The notes under the pieces are model-generated. The model was not told the origin of the DNA and searched no databases. It saw only the letters and a list, made by a program, of their open reading frames with translations. Of a stretch of DNA of 64,000 nucleotides, positions 22,288 to 33,800 are shown one piece after another. The position numbers and the translations under genes were made by a program. The DNA is from Delphinapterus leucas (taxonomy: Eukaryota; Chordata; Mammalia; Artiodactyla; Monodontidae): NCBI RefSeq assembly GCF_002288925.2, contig NW_022098000.1:20580118-20644117 (forward strand), written 5' to 3'. Position 1 is the stretch's first letter, and each line of letters begins with the position of its first letter.

Positions 22288-23754
22288 ACTAATGCTTTCC
22301 TATTTCAATAGTCCCTTCAGCTATCAATGCCCCCTTCACATGTCCACTCTAACCTCATTTCTAACCATCACTACACACTCCATCCTCGTGGTTCATTCCA
22401 AATACCAGACCTGTGTCCAGGTATCCTAAGACCTGCTGTAAGTCTGCAGTCGCCCAATGCAGGAGAAGGCATCTGCTCCTCATGCTAAATATCAGGTTCA
22501 AAATATAAAGGCAATGGGCTCAATTAGGTTTTGGATTGGGAGGATTATTTTGAGGGAGAGAGGCGGAGTGGAACCATTCTCCCTGATGTCCCTAAAATCA
22601 CAGGGGGTAGGAGACTGACTTTACAAACGAAGAGTCTGTCGTTTTAGGGGGAAACATCTTCCTTCCTATCAATTATTTTATTTGATTCTCAGAATAACAC
22701 TATGAGATAGACAGGTTTGAAAATGTGCTCCAAAAGGGAACTATCACATAGACTTAGTCGTTCTATCAAAGTAAGGGTACAGATACCCAACATATCAGTG
22801 ACAGTGGTGCCTTGCATTTTATTTCATAAAGTCATAGGACTTAAAATTAGCCTGGATTCAACCATGAAGATATGAGGATTATATGGATATTATGATCTTA
22901 CAAGCAATCACTAGGTTCCTTTTGAACGAAGAGATACTTGCAGATTTAAGTTTTCCACCTAATGGAATTTTCGGGATTATTCAAGTATAATAATTTTCAC
23001 AACCAATCTAATATTTTTATAGAATACTTGAGCAGTTCTTTAATTGATTGTTCCGGCTCTCTAGGGATAGCCTTTAAAATTAAGGAATGTCTTCATTAGA
23101 CCTATACTGTATGGAAAAGTACAGAGAAAATGAGAAATGTCACTGCTGTTGATAAAGGTGATATTCACCACCTGTGAGATGGTGGGCTATATACTTTTCA
23201 GACTTAGTAATGAAATGATATTTATTAGCAAGGAGAGTCCCAGAGGGAGTCACAGGAATACTTGGAGGTCAGGACACTGACTTGCGCTAAAGAGGCAGGG
23301 ACAGTTGAGGATACTAGAATTTGATGACCCCCTCTCTTTCTCCCACTTTCTGACCCAGCTGTTCACTAAAAGCGGTTTCCATCTGGCACAAGGCAATTTG
23401 GGGGTCCCTTTTTAAGAGGATGATGCAATTGCCTAGAGCCACTTCCCCCATTCCAGTAATGGGGTGCCTCTTCATGAAGCTCTGTGGTTATCAGCATGGT
23501 AACGATATCAGCTGAGCACCTACTTGGGAATCTGTTCTGACAAGTGTAATTATCAGAGTTTAGAAACTGTACCTGAAATGTGCAGGTGTAGAACTACTAA
23601 CATTTATTTCATCTGTGGTTTACTGATATTTATTTAAGGTACTGCTTCTCAAATTTGTTTTGAGTCCCGAAATGTTTTTCTGTAACACAGATTACTATTC
23701 TATGGATCTAGTGGCGAATGGAAAAGAACACACTTTCGTGTACATGGTAATAGA
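22288..23754. other. Mainly single-copy stretch
   Basis: A weak MIR-like patch near 22665-22730 ('gattctcagaataacactat'). Otherwise nothing recognised. Confidence 0.4.
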
Positions 23755-23970
23755 TGATCTTTACAGGCTACCTTCTCCTGATGCTTTATCCTATTTAGTT
23801 GCCACAGCAACCATATGAGGTTAGTACTCTCACCACACAGATTTACAACCAAAGAAACAGAGGCATAAGGAGTTTTAGTATCATGCAAAGTTACACAGCT
23901 AGTATATGACAGGCTTGGCTACAGACTCAAAACGCCTGATTCCATGATCACATTCTTAACTACCATGCTA
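23755..23970 (-). mobile_element. MIR SINE, antisense
   Basis: 'aaagaaacagaggcataagg' followed by 'caaagttacacagctagtat' (23886) and 'cgcctgattccatgatcaca' are MIR blocks in reverse order; near full length. Confidence 0.8.
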
Positions 23971-24839
23971 ATGGCCTCTAGTTAATACTTCCTCATTGCT
24001 GCTTGTGCATTAAATACTCACCATGGTGGCCCATAAGTACATGCTTGAATAGAAATCACCGTACACTTTGGGAAATGTTTATGGAGCTCATACCCTTCTG
24101 CAGAGCTCGTTGGCCATGTCATCACTAACTCTGGATACCATACGACTACCCAGGGTCTCAGTATCCTGATCTGAAAAGTGGCCCCAGAAAGAAGCAGTCC
24201 CTCCCCGGGAGGATAACGACATAGGGAATAAGGTTAGCTGGCCTCATAAGCTCTTCTCTGGGAGTGAGCCAGGTCCTTGTAGAAGGTGAATGGTTTTCTC
24301 AGGTGATACGGGTGACAAGAGCATCACCATTCCTGTGCCCTAAATGTTCACCTAGCATCCCAGAAGCCCTGACACTCGCCCATCCCAAGTGACACTTAGA
24401 GCCCCCTGCCCTCCCAGCATCTCATGGTTTATTGTGGTGAGATACGAGGTCCTCAGCAAGAGAGCTCACTCTTAGGTTGTGGAGTTTCGGGGGGAGAGTT
24501 TGGGGGTTCTTGGAACTTCTTAAAAGTTAAAAAAAAACAGTCTAAGAGTAAAGCAAGTGCATGTTATGATCTGCTGGTTTTACTTTGTCTCTAACTTGCA
24601 GTTTTTAATATTGCAACATGTTTTATATTTTATTCATCTACTCATTCACAAAATAAGTCCTGAGAGTACTCCACATGCATGGAGCTGTGACAGCAGACTT
24701 GAGATCTGGAGAGCTCCAATCTGCGGAACTGTCAGGGAGGGAAAACCTAATAATCTGTTGTCTTGCAGAAGTTACTAAATCTCCAGTATACATTTTAACT
24801 TGCATTTTAAGAGAGGGAAGCAACCTTACAGTTATAGGC
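23971..24839. other. Single-copy non-coding stretch
   Basis: Nothing recognised. Confidence 0.4.
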
Positions 24840-25030
24840 AAACTACCAGGGGTTAGGCATGGTGGTAGGTCCTTTACATAGAGTTGATCCTCACTTCAGT
24901 ATTATGAGATTGATATTATTTCTCCATTATTACCTATTATTTACAGATAAGGAAGTGAAAACTCAAAAATTAAGAAGGCAGGTACCAGTCACGCAGCTCA
25001 GGGAGTGTGAGAGGGCTGGCTACAGAAGTT
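24840..25030 (-). mobile_element. MIR SINE, antisense
   Basis: 'taggtcctttacatagagtt', 'cagataaggaagtgaaaact' (24944) and 'cacgcagctcagggagtg' are MIR landmarks in reverse. Confidence 0.75.
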
Positions 25031-25298
25031 CCTGCTCATGTCGAAAACCAGAGTCTCCCATCCATTCTAGTAATTCCGAGGATAGATTGTTTGTAATACT
25101 GGTTAGGAAGAGCCACTGAGGAAGTAGTAACCTTGAACCCTAAGCCACAAAATCTGGGACCATTAGAGAGAGTCTTTAAGAGAATGAGCCGTCATGTTTT
25201 AAGTCCCTCTACACAGAGGGCATTTACTAGGAGTTAGCATTGCATAAAGTCTGAATTCTCTTCCCAGTCAGAACTCAAAAGATAATGGGTGTCTGGAA

Positions 25299-25400
25299 GA
25301 TAGGTAGATAGATAGATAGATAGATAGATAGATATAGATAATATATGGATAGATAGATGATAGGTAGATAGATGATAGATGGATAAATAGATAGACAGAT
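25299..25400. repeat. (GATA)n tetranucleotide microsatellite
   Basis: About 100 bases of GATA/GGTA units with interruptions. The longest pure run is 25306-25334. Confidence 0.9.
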
Positions 25401-26060
25401 GCTGGTGTGAGAGGAGTGAGAAGCAATGGAGGAGAGAGTCATCATTACATTTAGAAAAAGAATTGGGTGTCTAAACCTGCAAGGGACTTTGGAGGTTTAC
25501 TCACTGACTCTCACTGAATGTAACACACATTCTCCAGGACATGCCAGCCCAAGGATAAAAATGGAGCCTTTGTAGTTTTCTCTCTCTGGTTACCACTTGG
25601 ATCTGATAGAGAGAAACCACCAGCCCACTGTTTCTGGAAGGTATATAGATATCTCACCCTTAGTATCAGAAGTCTCCTTCAAGGACTTTTAGCTTCCACT
25701 GGCTCCAAGGGGCTTCACCCTCTGTGAAGTCCCTGAGGTTGCCTCCCCTCCGCTATGCTTGCTCACCCCAAACCCTGGCTGCCGCCTGAGACTCCATCCC
25801 AGGCAGAGCTGCAAGAATGAGTGGTTACCTAGGGAGAGAGGGGTGAGTCTGGCAATTTTTACTGAAGCCACCATCCCCGGGAGTTGAGAGACTTCTAAGA
25901 AATGTATCTAGTTGTGCCCAAGATGGAACAGTGAGTTTCTTTAGTTTGTCTTTGACAAACAACTACATGTGTTTAGGGAGAAACTAAGGGTCATGAAGAA
26001 TACCAGTATCAGAACAGAGATCAGAACCCTCAAAGTCAATGTTTACCAGGCCAGTGATGT
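25401..26060. other. Single-copy non-coding stretch
   Basis: No gene or named repeat recognised. Confidence 0.4.
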
Positions 26061-26064
26061 TTGT

Positions 26065-26150
26065 CTATACTACAGTAGGCATTAACTTCCCAGGGGCAGG
26101 GCCTGCGTCCTCTCCATCTTTGTATACCCAGGTGTCCAATACATATTGAA
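26065..26150 (+). mobile_element. L2 LINE 3' end fragment
   Basis: 'ccaggggcagggcctgcgtc' followed by 'catctttgtatacccaggtg' is the L2 3'-terminal signature. Confidence 0.65.
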
Positions 26151-27639
26151 CAGAATTAAACTTTCCAGACACTTTCTCTGAAGCCTGTCTCGCCAGTCAG
26201 TCATCAACATTGTACACCTTATTTCCAATAATAATCATTTTGTTGATTTTCATAGCGATGAGTGGGATCTCATTTGTATCACTTGGCAAATGATTTTCCA
26301 AAGCCTCATACTAGCATTGGGTACAGCATCTGGAACTCCGGGTGTCCTCTTGGAACTTTCCACCCATGGCAGCCTGAGGAACTGATGGCAGATCGGAGGG
26401 AGGAAAAGAAGAGGTGTGGCATGGATGTGCATGAGTCCACAATACCGCAGATTCTTCATCCCAAGACTCACCAAGTCAGGGGTGGATACAGATGGGGAGG
26501 AAACAGGCTATATTCCACATAATGGTTTTGTCAAAGTTCTAAGAGAAAAGATCATCTAAGCAAGAAACCAAAAGCCAGCAACTCTGGAGAAAGGTTTTGA
26601 ATTATCAGGCTGGTGGACACAACACCTTCTATAGAATGACATTTTATCTCCTCCTTCTTTATAGTGAGTGACTAGTTAGAAATAGGTGGAAAAATACAAG
26701 TCAACATCTGAACACAAGGGCTCGACTCCCTGGCTTTCCCACTACGTCCAGAAAAGCTGCCTCACTGGGGCTGAGAAGCTGCAATTGTATATGTGTGTGT
26801 ATATAATATAGGGTGGCTACAAACAGCCCCCAAGTTGTACCCTGGACCAGTAGAGGAGGCAAGGTTTTATTCCAAAGTTTGCTATTGTTCTTCTGGGATT
26901 CTAGGTTCTTTTTATAGCATTGGGCAGCTGGGAATCCCCAATATTACCCTAGTTAAAATTGTAACCGAGATCTCTGTTTTTAAACTAGCCTGGTTAATGC
27001 TTGACAGGTGGCAGTGTTTGAAGGCCACCTTCTGAGAGTGGGTTTACGAGAGCACCCCAGGCACCCTCTGCAGAAGGGTTTGTGCTAAATTCACAATCAC
27101 TTTGTTATTATTTTTTTCCTTTAGAGTCCGGTGTAGTTTACATCTGTTTGCCCCATGAGTCCACTCGTAAAACAAGAGTCGAATTAACAGTTTGTGAGGA
27201 TTCTTAGGGACTTTATATGTTTGTGAAAATGAAACTAATTCAGCCTAACTCCAATATAACTGCTGCTGCATGCTGCGCACAGAGCCCTGCCACCCAGTGG
27301 GTTCCACTAACGGTTGTTGACTGACTGATAAACAAGTTCCAGGGTTCTAATTGGCCCAGGGCCTCCCTGGATGCTCTGGTGATATATTGCTTTGGGTGAA
27401 AGATCCAGCCTATATCACTCAAAAACAAGCCAAACAAAATTAAACAGAAAAGATTGCTTTGTATGGATAAAACAGATCTAATACTTGAGGCTCCACCAGC
27501 TCCTGACCCCCTCTCCTTCCTGGACAGCCCTGGGTTGGAGACCCATAGACAATGCACTTAGACCCAGTGAGGATGTGTTAATAACGTGAGCCCAGAGGAA
27601 GGACCTGGAGCCACCTGCGGAGTCAAGGGAGGGCAAGTT
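26151..27639. other. Single-copy non-coding stretch
   Basis: No exon or named repeat. The minus-strand open frame 27240-27557 has a hydrophobic patch but no recognisable similarity. Confidence 0.4.
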
Positions 27640-28035
27640 CAGTTCAAGGGAGAGCACTTGAACTCAACAAACATTCATCAAACAACTTCAGGCCAGGCTA
27701 GACACTGGAGATGCAGAGATAAAAGGCACACTTCTAATTTCTCAGACGCTCCAAGTCCAGTGGGGTAAAAGGCAAATACATAGTTAGGAGACCGTGCCCT
27801 AAGTGCTTATTTGAGAGGTTACATATAGGGAAACGCCTTGGAAGGTCACCCTGTACACTGGGTGGTCATGGGGAATTGCAGGGAAGCTTTCCTCAGCTGA
27901 GCTTTGAGGAAGAAATAGAAAGGATCCTGGTGAAGATGCCAGGCGGCCCTAGCAAGAGAGGAAGAGGGTGGACATAGGGGAAGGCCAAGAGGATGGGAAT
28001 GGCTCAGTATCAACCAGCTTGTATATGCACTCATC
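27640..28035 (-). mobile_element. L2 LINE, antisense
   Basis: 'caacaaacattcatcaaaca', 'ggccaggctagacactggag' (27691) and 'gagctttgaggaagaaatag' are L2 3' blocks in reverse. Confidence 0.7.
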
Positions 28036-28110
28036 ATGCAGTTTGTAAAGGCCCTTCACAATACAATACCTTCGCAATACAGCCTTTCCCCAGTATTGGA
28101 ACCACCTATC

Positions 28111-28115
28111 ACACT
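28111..28115. repeat. 5-bp target-site duplication, left
   Basis: ACACT immediately before the LTR's TG start; repeated at 28558-28562. Confidence 0.6.
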
Positions 28116-28557
28116 TGTAACAGAGAAGAACAAACCTGACTCCATAGTGGATCTATCCCTTTAGCTCTAACCCTTGTGCTCTGTAGCCTGTGCTTAGTCA
28201 TGCTGGCTCTGCACCTTTTGTAAAAGAATGTTGCCTATAGCCTGAAGTACAGGATAGCCCATTCTTAAGGCTCTGACCTTTAAGGGTATAACACTTTTCC
28301 ATTAAAAAGTTGCAGGACAGAGAATAACCGTTGTCTTGTTGTAGGTTTAAAGGAACATTGTGACCAGACCTATGTGCACAGCTGCAAGAACAAAGGATTC
28401 CAGCACCAAGAAGTTTGCAGCCACCAGCCACACCCCCTCCCCTTTTAGTATAAAAGCAGCCTGAATTCTAACTCAGGTAAGATGGTTCTTTGGGACACTA
28501 GTCCACCATTTTCTCAGTCTGCTGGCTTTCCAAATAAAGTCACTATTCCTTGTCCCA
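28116..28557 (+). mobile_element. Solo LTR of an endogenous retrovirus (ERV)
   Basis: About 442 bp starting TGTAACAG and ending TCCCA (TG…CA termini), flanked by ACACT on both sides. It carries a TATA box TATAAAAG at 28449-28456 and a poly(A) signal AATAAA at 28533-28538, in the order U3-R expected of a sense LTR. No gag, pol or env sequence follows, so it is a solo LTR left by recombination between two LTRs. The right limit is uncertain: a U5 tail could run on to about 28596, in which case the duplication would be fortuitous. I cannot name the family; the layout suggests a class I (gamma-like) or ERVL-type LTR. Confidence 0.75.
28449..28456 (+). promoter_or_regulatory. LTR TATA box
   Basis: TATAAAAG, 77 bases upstream of the LTR AATAAA. 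It would be the core promoter of the former provirus. Present activity unknown. Confidence 0.6.
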
Positions 28558-28597
28558 ACACTTCATCAGTGATCCCCAGAGACTGGCACCCCACCAA

Positions 28598-30159
28598 ATG
28601 AAGCAAAGTATCTGGAAAACTTCCCTTTGTAAGTCTTTGAACATGCAGACATAGGGTTCCAGGAAATTTCCACAAGCAAACCATCACATGCTAACGTGTG
28701 GAAGGCCCAGGTAGGGCTCATTACCAGGTAACCCTACCACTAGATAGAAGCAATCAGATGGGCCTGGATATTCTCTCTTTCTCCTGGGACCTTAACCAGA
28801 AGAAATGGGCTAACCAGGTCTCAGCAAAAAGGCAGGTTGTACTTTTAGATCAGCTTCCTTATTGAGGGGGTTATAACTCATAGGGCTACATAAGAACTTT
28901 TTATATATAAGTTAGAATATCCACAAAATTATTTTGAAGCTAGAACATCTGAATCGGAAAGAAACCAGTCCAGTCTTAAAGAAACCAGGCAGTAGAACCA
29001 TATAACTGTTATTTTTTTAAAAAAGATGTGACATGGGTCTTAATGCCCTAGAATCGTACTTTAAGCTAAAGGTCCTATTAGGTGCACTGTTGGAGTCTAC
29101 TGTTGGTAAGCATATTAATTGCCTGGAAGGCTTTTTGAACTAGTTTACAAAGCCAAGGGGTACTGGTCTAGCTGGAAAATTTCTGGTGTTAGCTTGCCCA
29201 GGGGGGCAGAATGAAGGATGTAGACCACCTGTCCTTCTGGGATTCTTTCTAAACCTATATGGAGCCATAAAATTCAAAATGAAAGCAAAATAAAAATAGC
29301 CAATTGCACACATTCCATTCGCATACACTGATCCAGCGCCTCCAAGACATCAGCCAAAAAAGAGGCAACCGTGCAGTGCCTCCATCCTAATATTGTTGCT
29401 CCAGCTCTTCAACATGTTAGAAACAAACAGACATCTCCCAAATCAGCACAGAGTGAAGACCACGATTGCTGTGCAGTAGTCATTCAGCGAAGAACCACAT
29501 TAGCACTAATTATATCCTGGCTTGCTGTGGTGCAGCCAGTGTGACTTCACAAGGGAAAATGGCACCCGTGGCACTAGGGGGCATCATCTGACACATTTAC
29601 AGACTATTAGCCAGCGCTAATGTCATTTCAAAGGACTTGTGTCCAAGTGGGGAGAGCACCCTAGGAGAGCCGCTCAGCCTGCATGATCTGTGAGTGAAGC
29701 TCTGGGCGCTCCCAGTGGAGAGGAAGGGCTTGCACTGGGGGGTGTGTGTGTGGGGGGGTCCATTCCTGACTAACCTTGCTCCCAAAATGTAGGTCACTCC
29801 AGGCAGGTGGTATCCTGAGGCATGTAAAAAGAAAACTTCTGGAAACTTCTTTTTACTTTGAGGGGGGCAGGGGGCTGTCTTGTCAGGAAGTGCCCTTGCC
29901 TCATTAACTCATAGAAGGATCTCAGTCCTTCCTCGAGGTGTCTGAGAGTAGTGGCCACGTGCAGGAAATGCTTCCTTCGTAAAAGTGGTAGTTTGTTTCC
30001 GTCATTGGGCTTTCAGAATCAAGGCCCTCAGCCTCGCAAATTTCTGTCAGAGGGAGATGGGCAGGTGGGCTCTGTGAACTAAAGGAGATGCTAGAGCAGT
30101 GGGGATTCAAAAAAGTTCATGGAATGTTGAGAACCTAGGCAGGAGAAGCGGTCACTCAG
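28598..30159. other. Single-copy non-coding stretch
   Basis: A G/T-rich patch lies at 29738-29758. No exon or named repeat recognised. Confidence 0.4.
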
Positions 30160-30295
30160 AGTACAGCAGCCCTGGGGAGTTGGTTAGAAATGCAGAACCT
30201 CAGGCTCTACCCCAGCCCTCTAGGTCAGAGTCTATATTCTAATAAAATCATCAGGTGATTCCTGTGCATCTTAACATTTGAAAAGCACTGCTCTG
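30160..30295 (-). mobile_element. MER5A-like hAT-Charlie element, antisense
   Basis: 'gttagaaatgcagaacctca' (30183), 'ctctaggtcagagtctatat' and 'catcaggtgattcctgtgca' (30250), then 'aaaagcactgctct', match MER5A in reverse. Confidence 0.85.
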
Positions 30296-30339
30296 GTCTA
30301 TCCCTGACTACAAGGACGCTTTATAAGAGAAGGGGTCAC

Positions 30340-30362
30340 TTTTTAAAAAAAAAAAAAAAGAA
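30340..30362. repeat. A-rich tract
   Basis: TTTTT followed by a run of about 15 A, an isolated homopolymer. Confidence 0.6.
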
Positions 30363-30794
30363 TTTCTATACTCAGAGCTCTTTCTTGGGCTCAGAACCAG
30401 GTCTCCACCAAACCTCTTCTCATATCAGCCTCATCCCCCCTTTCACCACTCTCTCCCTCTATGCCCTTCTCTACGTCTTCTCTATGCCCACCCAGCTCAT
30501 ACATTCTGCCCTCCTGGCCATCTGGATCCTGCCAGGAGAATGCCCATTCTGCAGTTAGAGCAGTGGAAGTGGGGAAAGCACTCAGTTCAGATCAGAAGAA
30601 CCAAATCCAAGCCTTGGTTCTGCAGAATCCTGAAAATAAGTCTCTTCATTTCTCTAATAACACCCGTTTTCCTGGATGCAGAGGCCAAATGAAACAGTAC
30701 GTGTAAAGGAACATTATGAGCTATAAAGCATTAAAGCTATGCCTAAGGTCTTGCTCCCCAAGGGGCTATTTCTGAACACACGCTATTCATCAAG

Positions 30795-31010
30795 GGGCCA
30801 GCACTGTAGTCTAAAGGTTAAGAGTGCGGACTCAGAGCAGATTGCTGGGGTTCAGATCCTAGAGTTGCCACTTGCTGGGTTGACCACATTTAACTCAGCT
30901 TCCTAGTTTGTAATAGAACCTACCTACTACTCTGATCAGGCTGTCATAACGAGTGAAAGAATTAATGTATATGGCTAGCCTAAACATGTCCTATAAACGT
31001 CAGCTGGATT
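30795..31010 (+). mobile_element. MIR SINE, sense
   Basis: 'agtctaaaggttaagagtgc' (30809), 'gggttcagatcctagagttg' (30849) and 'gccacttgctgggttgacca' are the tRNA-like head and core of MIR. Confidence 0.82.
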
Positions 31011-32605
31011 ACCGCTTGTCCATAAATGTTTGTAATCTCCATAAATATCAGCTATGATCACTGCTAAGTGTGGGTAGCTTGACATCTGGGGACTTTATCT
31101 ACATCCTCTGTAAGGGAAACACAGAGACATGAGATGAATGATCAGGGAAAAAACTCAGAGGCATTTCAGAGTGGACAGAAGGAAAGAGAAACAGACAGAT
31201 AGAGACCCAGAGATACAAAGACTTTGAATAAGAGGCAGGCTTAAGTGAAAGGCAGCCCTGAGAAGATAAATTTTTTTCTAGAAAAATAAGCATCTGAAGG
31301 GTATCCCTGCAAGCAAGTGATTATTTGCCATAGATCAGAGCAAACGTAGAGTAGAATCTTACATCAGGTGATAGGCCACCTGCAATGACAGAATTGACAC
31401 TGTGCGTGGAGGCTAATTCAACATATTATATCAATAAGTCATTGTGCCATGTCCTTAAATAAACCAACCCATGTTGATAAGAACGTGGTTTTACGCAACA
31501 CAACAAAATTATGGAAATGCATTGAAATGTACTTACCTAACATCTCCAGAAAGAGCTCTATATGCCTGTGTTTAATACTATCACCCTCCTCTGTGTACGG
31601 AAGTTCTTGCTTTCAGTACTAAGCCAGACCCTTGACCTTAAGTCCTGACCACATAGGAGACCACAAGGAATTCTGTAAAATCCTGCCGTGGCCCTTTTCC
31701 TGTGGCCAGGAATCCCTATTCCAGCCATGGCTCCAGGGCCACCTCTCATTCCAGCCACGGCTCCCAGCTCCTTACGTCTGCTTTAAGTCACCGTCCTCCT
31801 TCCCAGAATCTTCTTCTGTCTGGTATCCTGGGAGGGAGTGTTTGATGTCTGCCTGGGTCATGATTTTTCCAGATAGCTTTGGATAGGATTGATAGGAAAG
31901 TGCCAGTGATGATGATCAAGGCTAGTCCTAGGAGAATTTTCCACCCAGGGCATTTTAAGTGTTGTCCTTCCCTTTTCACAATCCAACCTTTCTCCTCACT
32001 TCGGAGGCCCCCGTCCCTTCCCTCAGTGCTCTCATTCTGCCCTGTGTTGAGCATGGCACTCCATCACTGTACTCTGTTCTACTCAGATTGGTCTGCCTTG
32101 GTGTCTGAATTCCACCCTTATGCATCCATTTCTTAATATAAATACCCCTCAGAGGAGTATCAGTAACTAAGCCATTAATAACCATTTGGGAGAGGTTGGT
32201 GAAAGGGGATCCAGCACCTTAAAATGTTTAGGATTTGACTGGATGGAGCAAAATTCTACAAGTTCTTATTGGAACAAGAGTCACTATGCCAGGAGAAAAG
32301 GTAAGCGGGCTCTAGTCAGGACGCAATCCTCAGGTGGCTGCATTTTGCAATAAATGAGGCATAATGAGGGGATTCTTAGAAAACTCCATTCTGCTTCAGT
32401 TATATTCAGGTGTTAATTACAGCAGCAAGATCATTGCCAGAGTCCTCTAAAATAATCTTACATATGAAATTTTGTGGATTTGTGTTTGAAGTATTTAACT
32501 CCTTCTTGAGTCCAAAGGGCTACACAGGTCCACCAAGAATTCAGTTAATAGCCTTGCCAACTGGAACCAGGGTGCTGGATCAAGTGTTACTAAAAACTTG
32601 TGCCT
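31011..32605. other. Single-copy stretch with an unassigned minus-strand ORF
   Basis: No named repeat. The part at 31560-32190 has overlapping open frames on both strands, of which one is listed separately. Confidence 0.4.
31788..32054 (-). other. Unassigned 88-residue ORF with a hydrophobic segment
   Basis: Met-to-stop frame of 88 residues. Around residues 43-59 it has one hydrophobic stretch (KILLGLALIIITGTFLSIL), followed by a basic tail rich in R and P. That would fit a single-pass membrane segment, but the frame is short, has no supporting splice, promoter or poly(A) signal, and matches no family I recognise. It may be chance or the relic of a retroviral or processed gene. Confidence 0.15.
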
Positions 32606-32930
32606 TGGATGCAAATCAAACCACAATGAGATATCACCTCACATGTGTTAGAATGGCCGTTATCAAGAAGAGAAGAGATGCACAATGTTGGTGAGAATGT
32701 GGAGAAAAGGGAACCCTTAAGGTGCCCTGTTGGTGGGATCGTAAACTGTACAACCACTCTGAAAAACATTATGGAGCTTCCTCGAGAAATTAAAAATCGA
32801 ACTACTCTAAGATACAGCAATTCTGCTTCTGGGAATGTATCCAAAGAAACAGGAAACATTATGTCGAAGAGATATCTGCACACCCATGTTCATTTACAAT
32901 AGCCAAGTTATGGAAACAATACAGCAGAAA
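32606..32930 (+). mobile_element. Old LINE-1: ORF2 3' part
   Basis: 'ccacaatgagatatcacctc' (32622), 'ggagaaaagggaacccttaa' and 'ttacaatagccaagttatgg' are the ORF2 C-terminal region of an older L1. Frames 32410-32694 and 32645-32902 carry the pieces, so the coding sequence is frameshifted. Continues at 32999 after an inserted L1 end. Confidence 0.85.
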
Positions 32931-32998
32931 CTAATACAACATTGTAATGCAATTATACTTCAATAAAGATGCTAAAGGAAAAAAGAAAAAAGAAAAGA
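32931..32998 (+). mobile_element. Tiny LINE-1 3' terminus inserted in an older LINE-1
   Basis: 'acagcagaaactaatacaac' then 'caattatacttcaataaaga' and an A-rich tail are the last 50 bases of an L1 3' UTR, out of place between two ORF2 blocks of the host L1. No target-site duplication is seen. Compared with the L1 at 500-545, about 16 bases of host L1 are missing at the junction. Confidence 0.7.
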
Positions 32999-33080
32999 AA
33001 TAGACGAATGGATTAAAAAGATGTGAACTACAAGATGGAATACATACAGTGGAATACTGTTCAGCATTAAGAAAGGGGGA
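32999..33080 (+). mobile_element. Old LINE-1, ORF2 3' part continued
   Basis: 'atagacgaatggattaaaaa' and 'atacagtggaatactgttca' continue the host L1 ORF2 region up to the SINE. Confidence 0.8.
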
Positions 33081-33288
33081 GGGCTTCCCTGGTGGCGCAG
33101 TGGTTGAGAGTCCGCCTGCCGATGCAGGGGACACGGATTCGTGCCCCGGTCTGGGAAGATCCCACATGCCGCGGAGCGGCTGGGCCCGTGAGCCATGGCC
33201 GCTGAGCCTGCACGTCCAGAGCCTGTGCTCCTCAACGGGAGAGGCCACAAAAGTGAGAGGCCCGCGTACCGCAAAAAAAAAAAAAAAA
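33081..33288 (+). mobile_element. CHR-type tRNA-Glu SINE
   Basis: The head is 'gggcttccctggtggcgcag' with A box TGGCGCAGTGG and B-box region GGATTCGTGCCC (one change). Poly(A) at 33273-33288. It splits the L1 between 'cattaagaaaggggga' and 'caatactgaaatctg'. Poly-G after the tail obscures the target-site duplication. Confidence 0.93.
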
Positions 33289-33800
33289 GTGGGGGGGGGC
33301 AATACTGAAATCTGCCACAACGTGGATGAACTTTGTGGGCATTATATTAAGTGAAATTAAGTCAGACAGAAGAATAGAAATAGTGTATGATCTTACTTAC
33401 ATGTGGACTCTAAAAACAACAGCAAAAAACTCACAGAAAAAAGATCTGATTTGTGGTTACCAGAAGCAGGAGGTGGGGGGAGGAAAAATTGGATGAAGGT
33501 AGTCAAAAGGTACAAATGTTCGGTCATAAGATAAACAAGTAATAAGGATGTAATGTACAACATGATGACTATAGTTAACCCTGCTGTATGTTATATGTGA
33601 AAGTTAAGAGAGTAGATCTAGGAGTTCTCATCGTGAGGAAAAGAATTTTTTTTCTATTTCTTTAATTTTGTATCTATATGAGAAGATGGATGTTCATTAC
33701 CGTGCTCACCATTTCATGATGGACGTAAGTGAGATCATTACGCTGTACACCTTAGACTTATACAGTGCTGTAGGTCAATTCTATCTCAATAAAACTGGAA
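33289..33800 (+). mobile_element. Old LINE-1, ORF2 end and 3' UTR
   Basis: 'agtgaaattaagtcagacag' (33350), 'tgtggttaccagaagcagga', 'ctgctgtatgttatatgtga' and 'caataaaactggaaaaaata' close an L1MB-like 3' UTR with an AATAAA at 33789. Confidence 0.85.

Noticed and set aside
25299..25400. Regular repeats considered as a CRISPR-like array
   Set aside because: It is a GATA microsatellite with no unique spacers, in a vertebrate genome.
28116..28600. Full provirus downstream of the LTR
   Set aside because: No primer-binding site, gag, pol, env or second LTR seen to about 30 kb.
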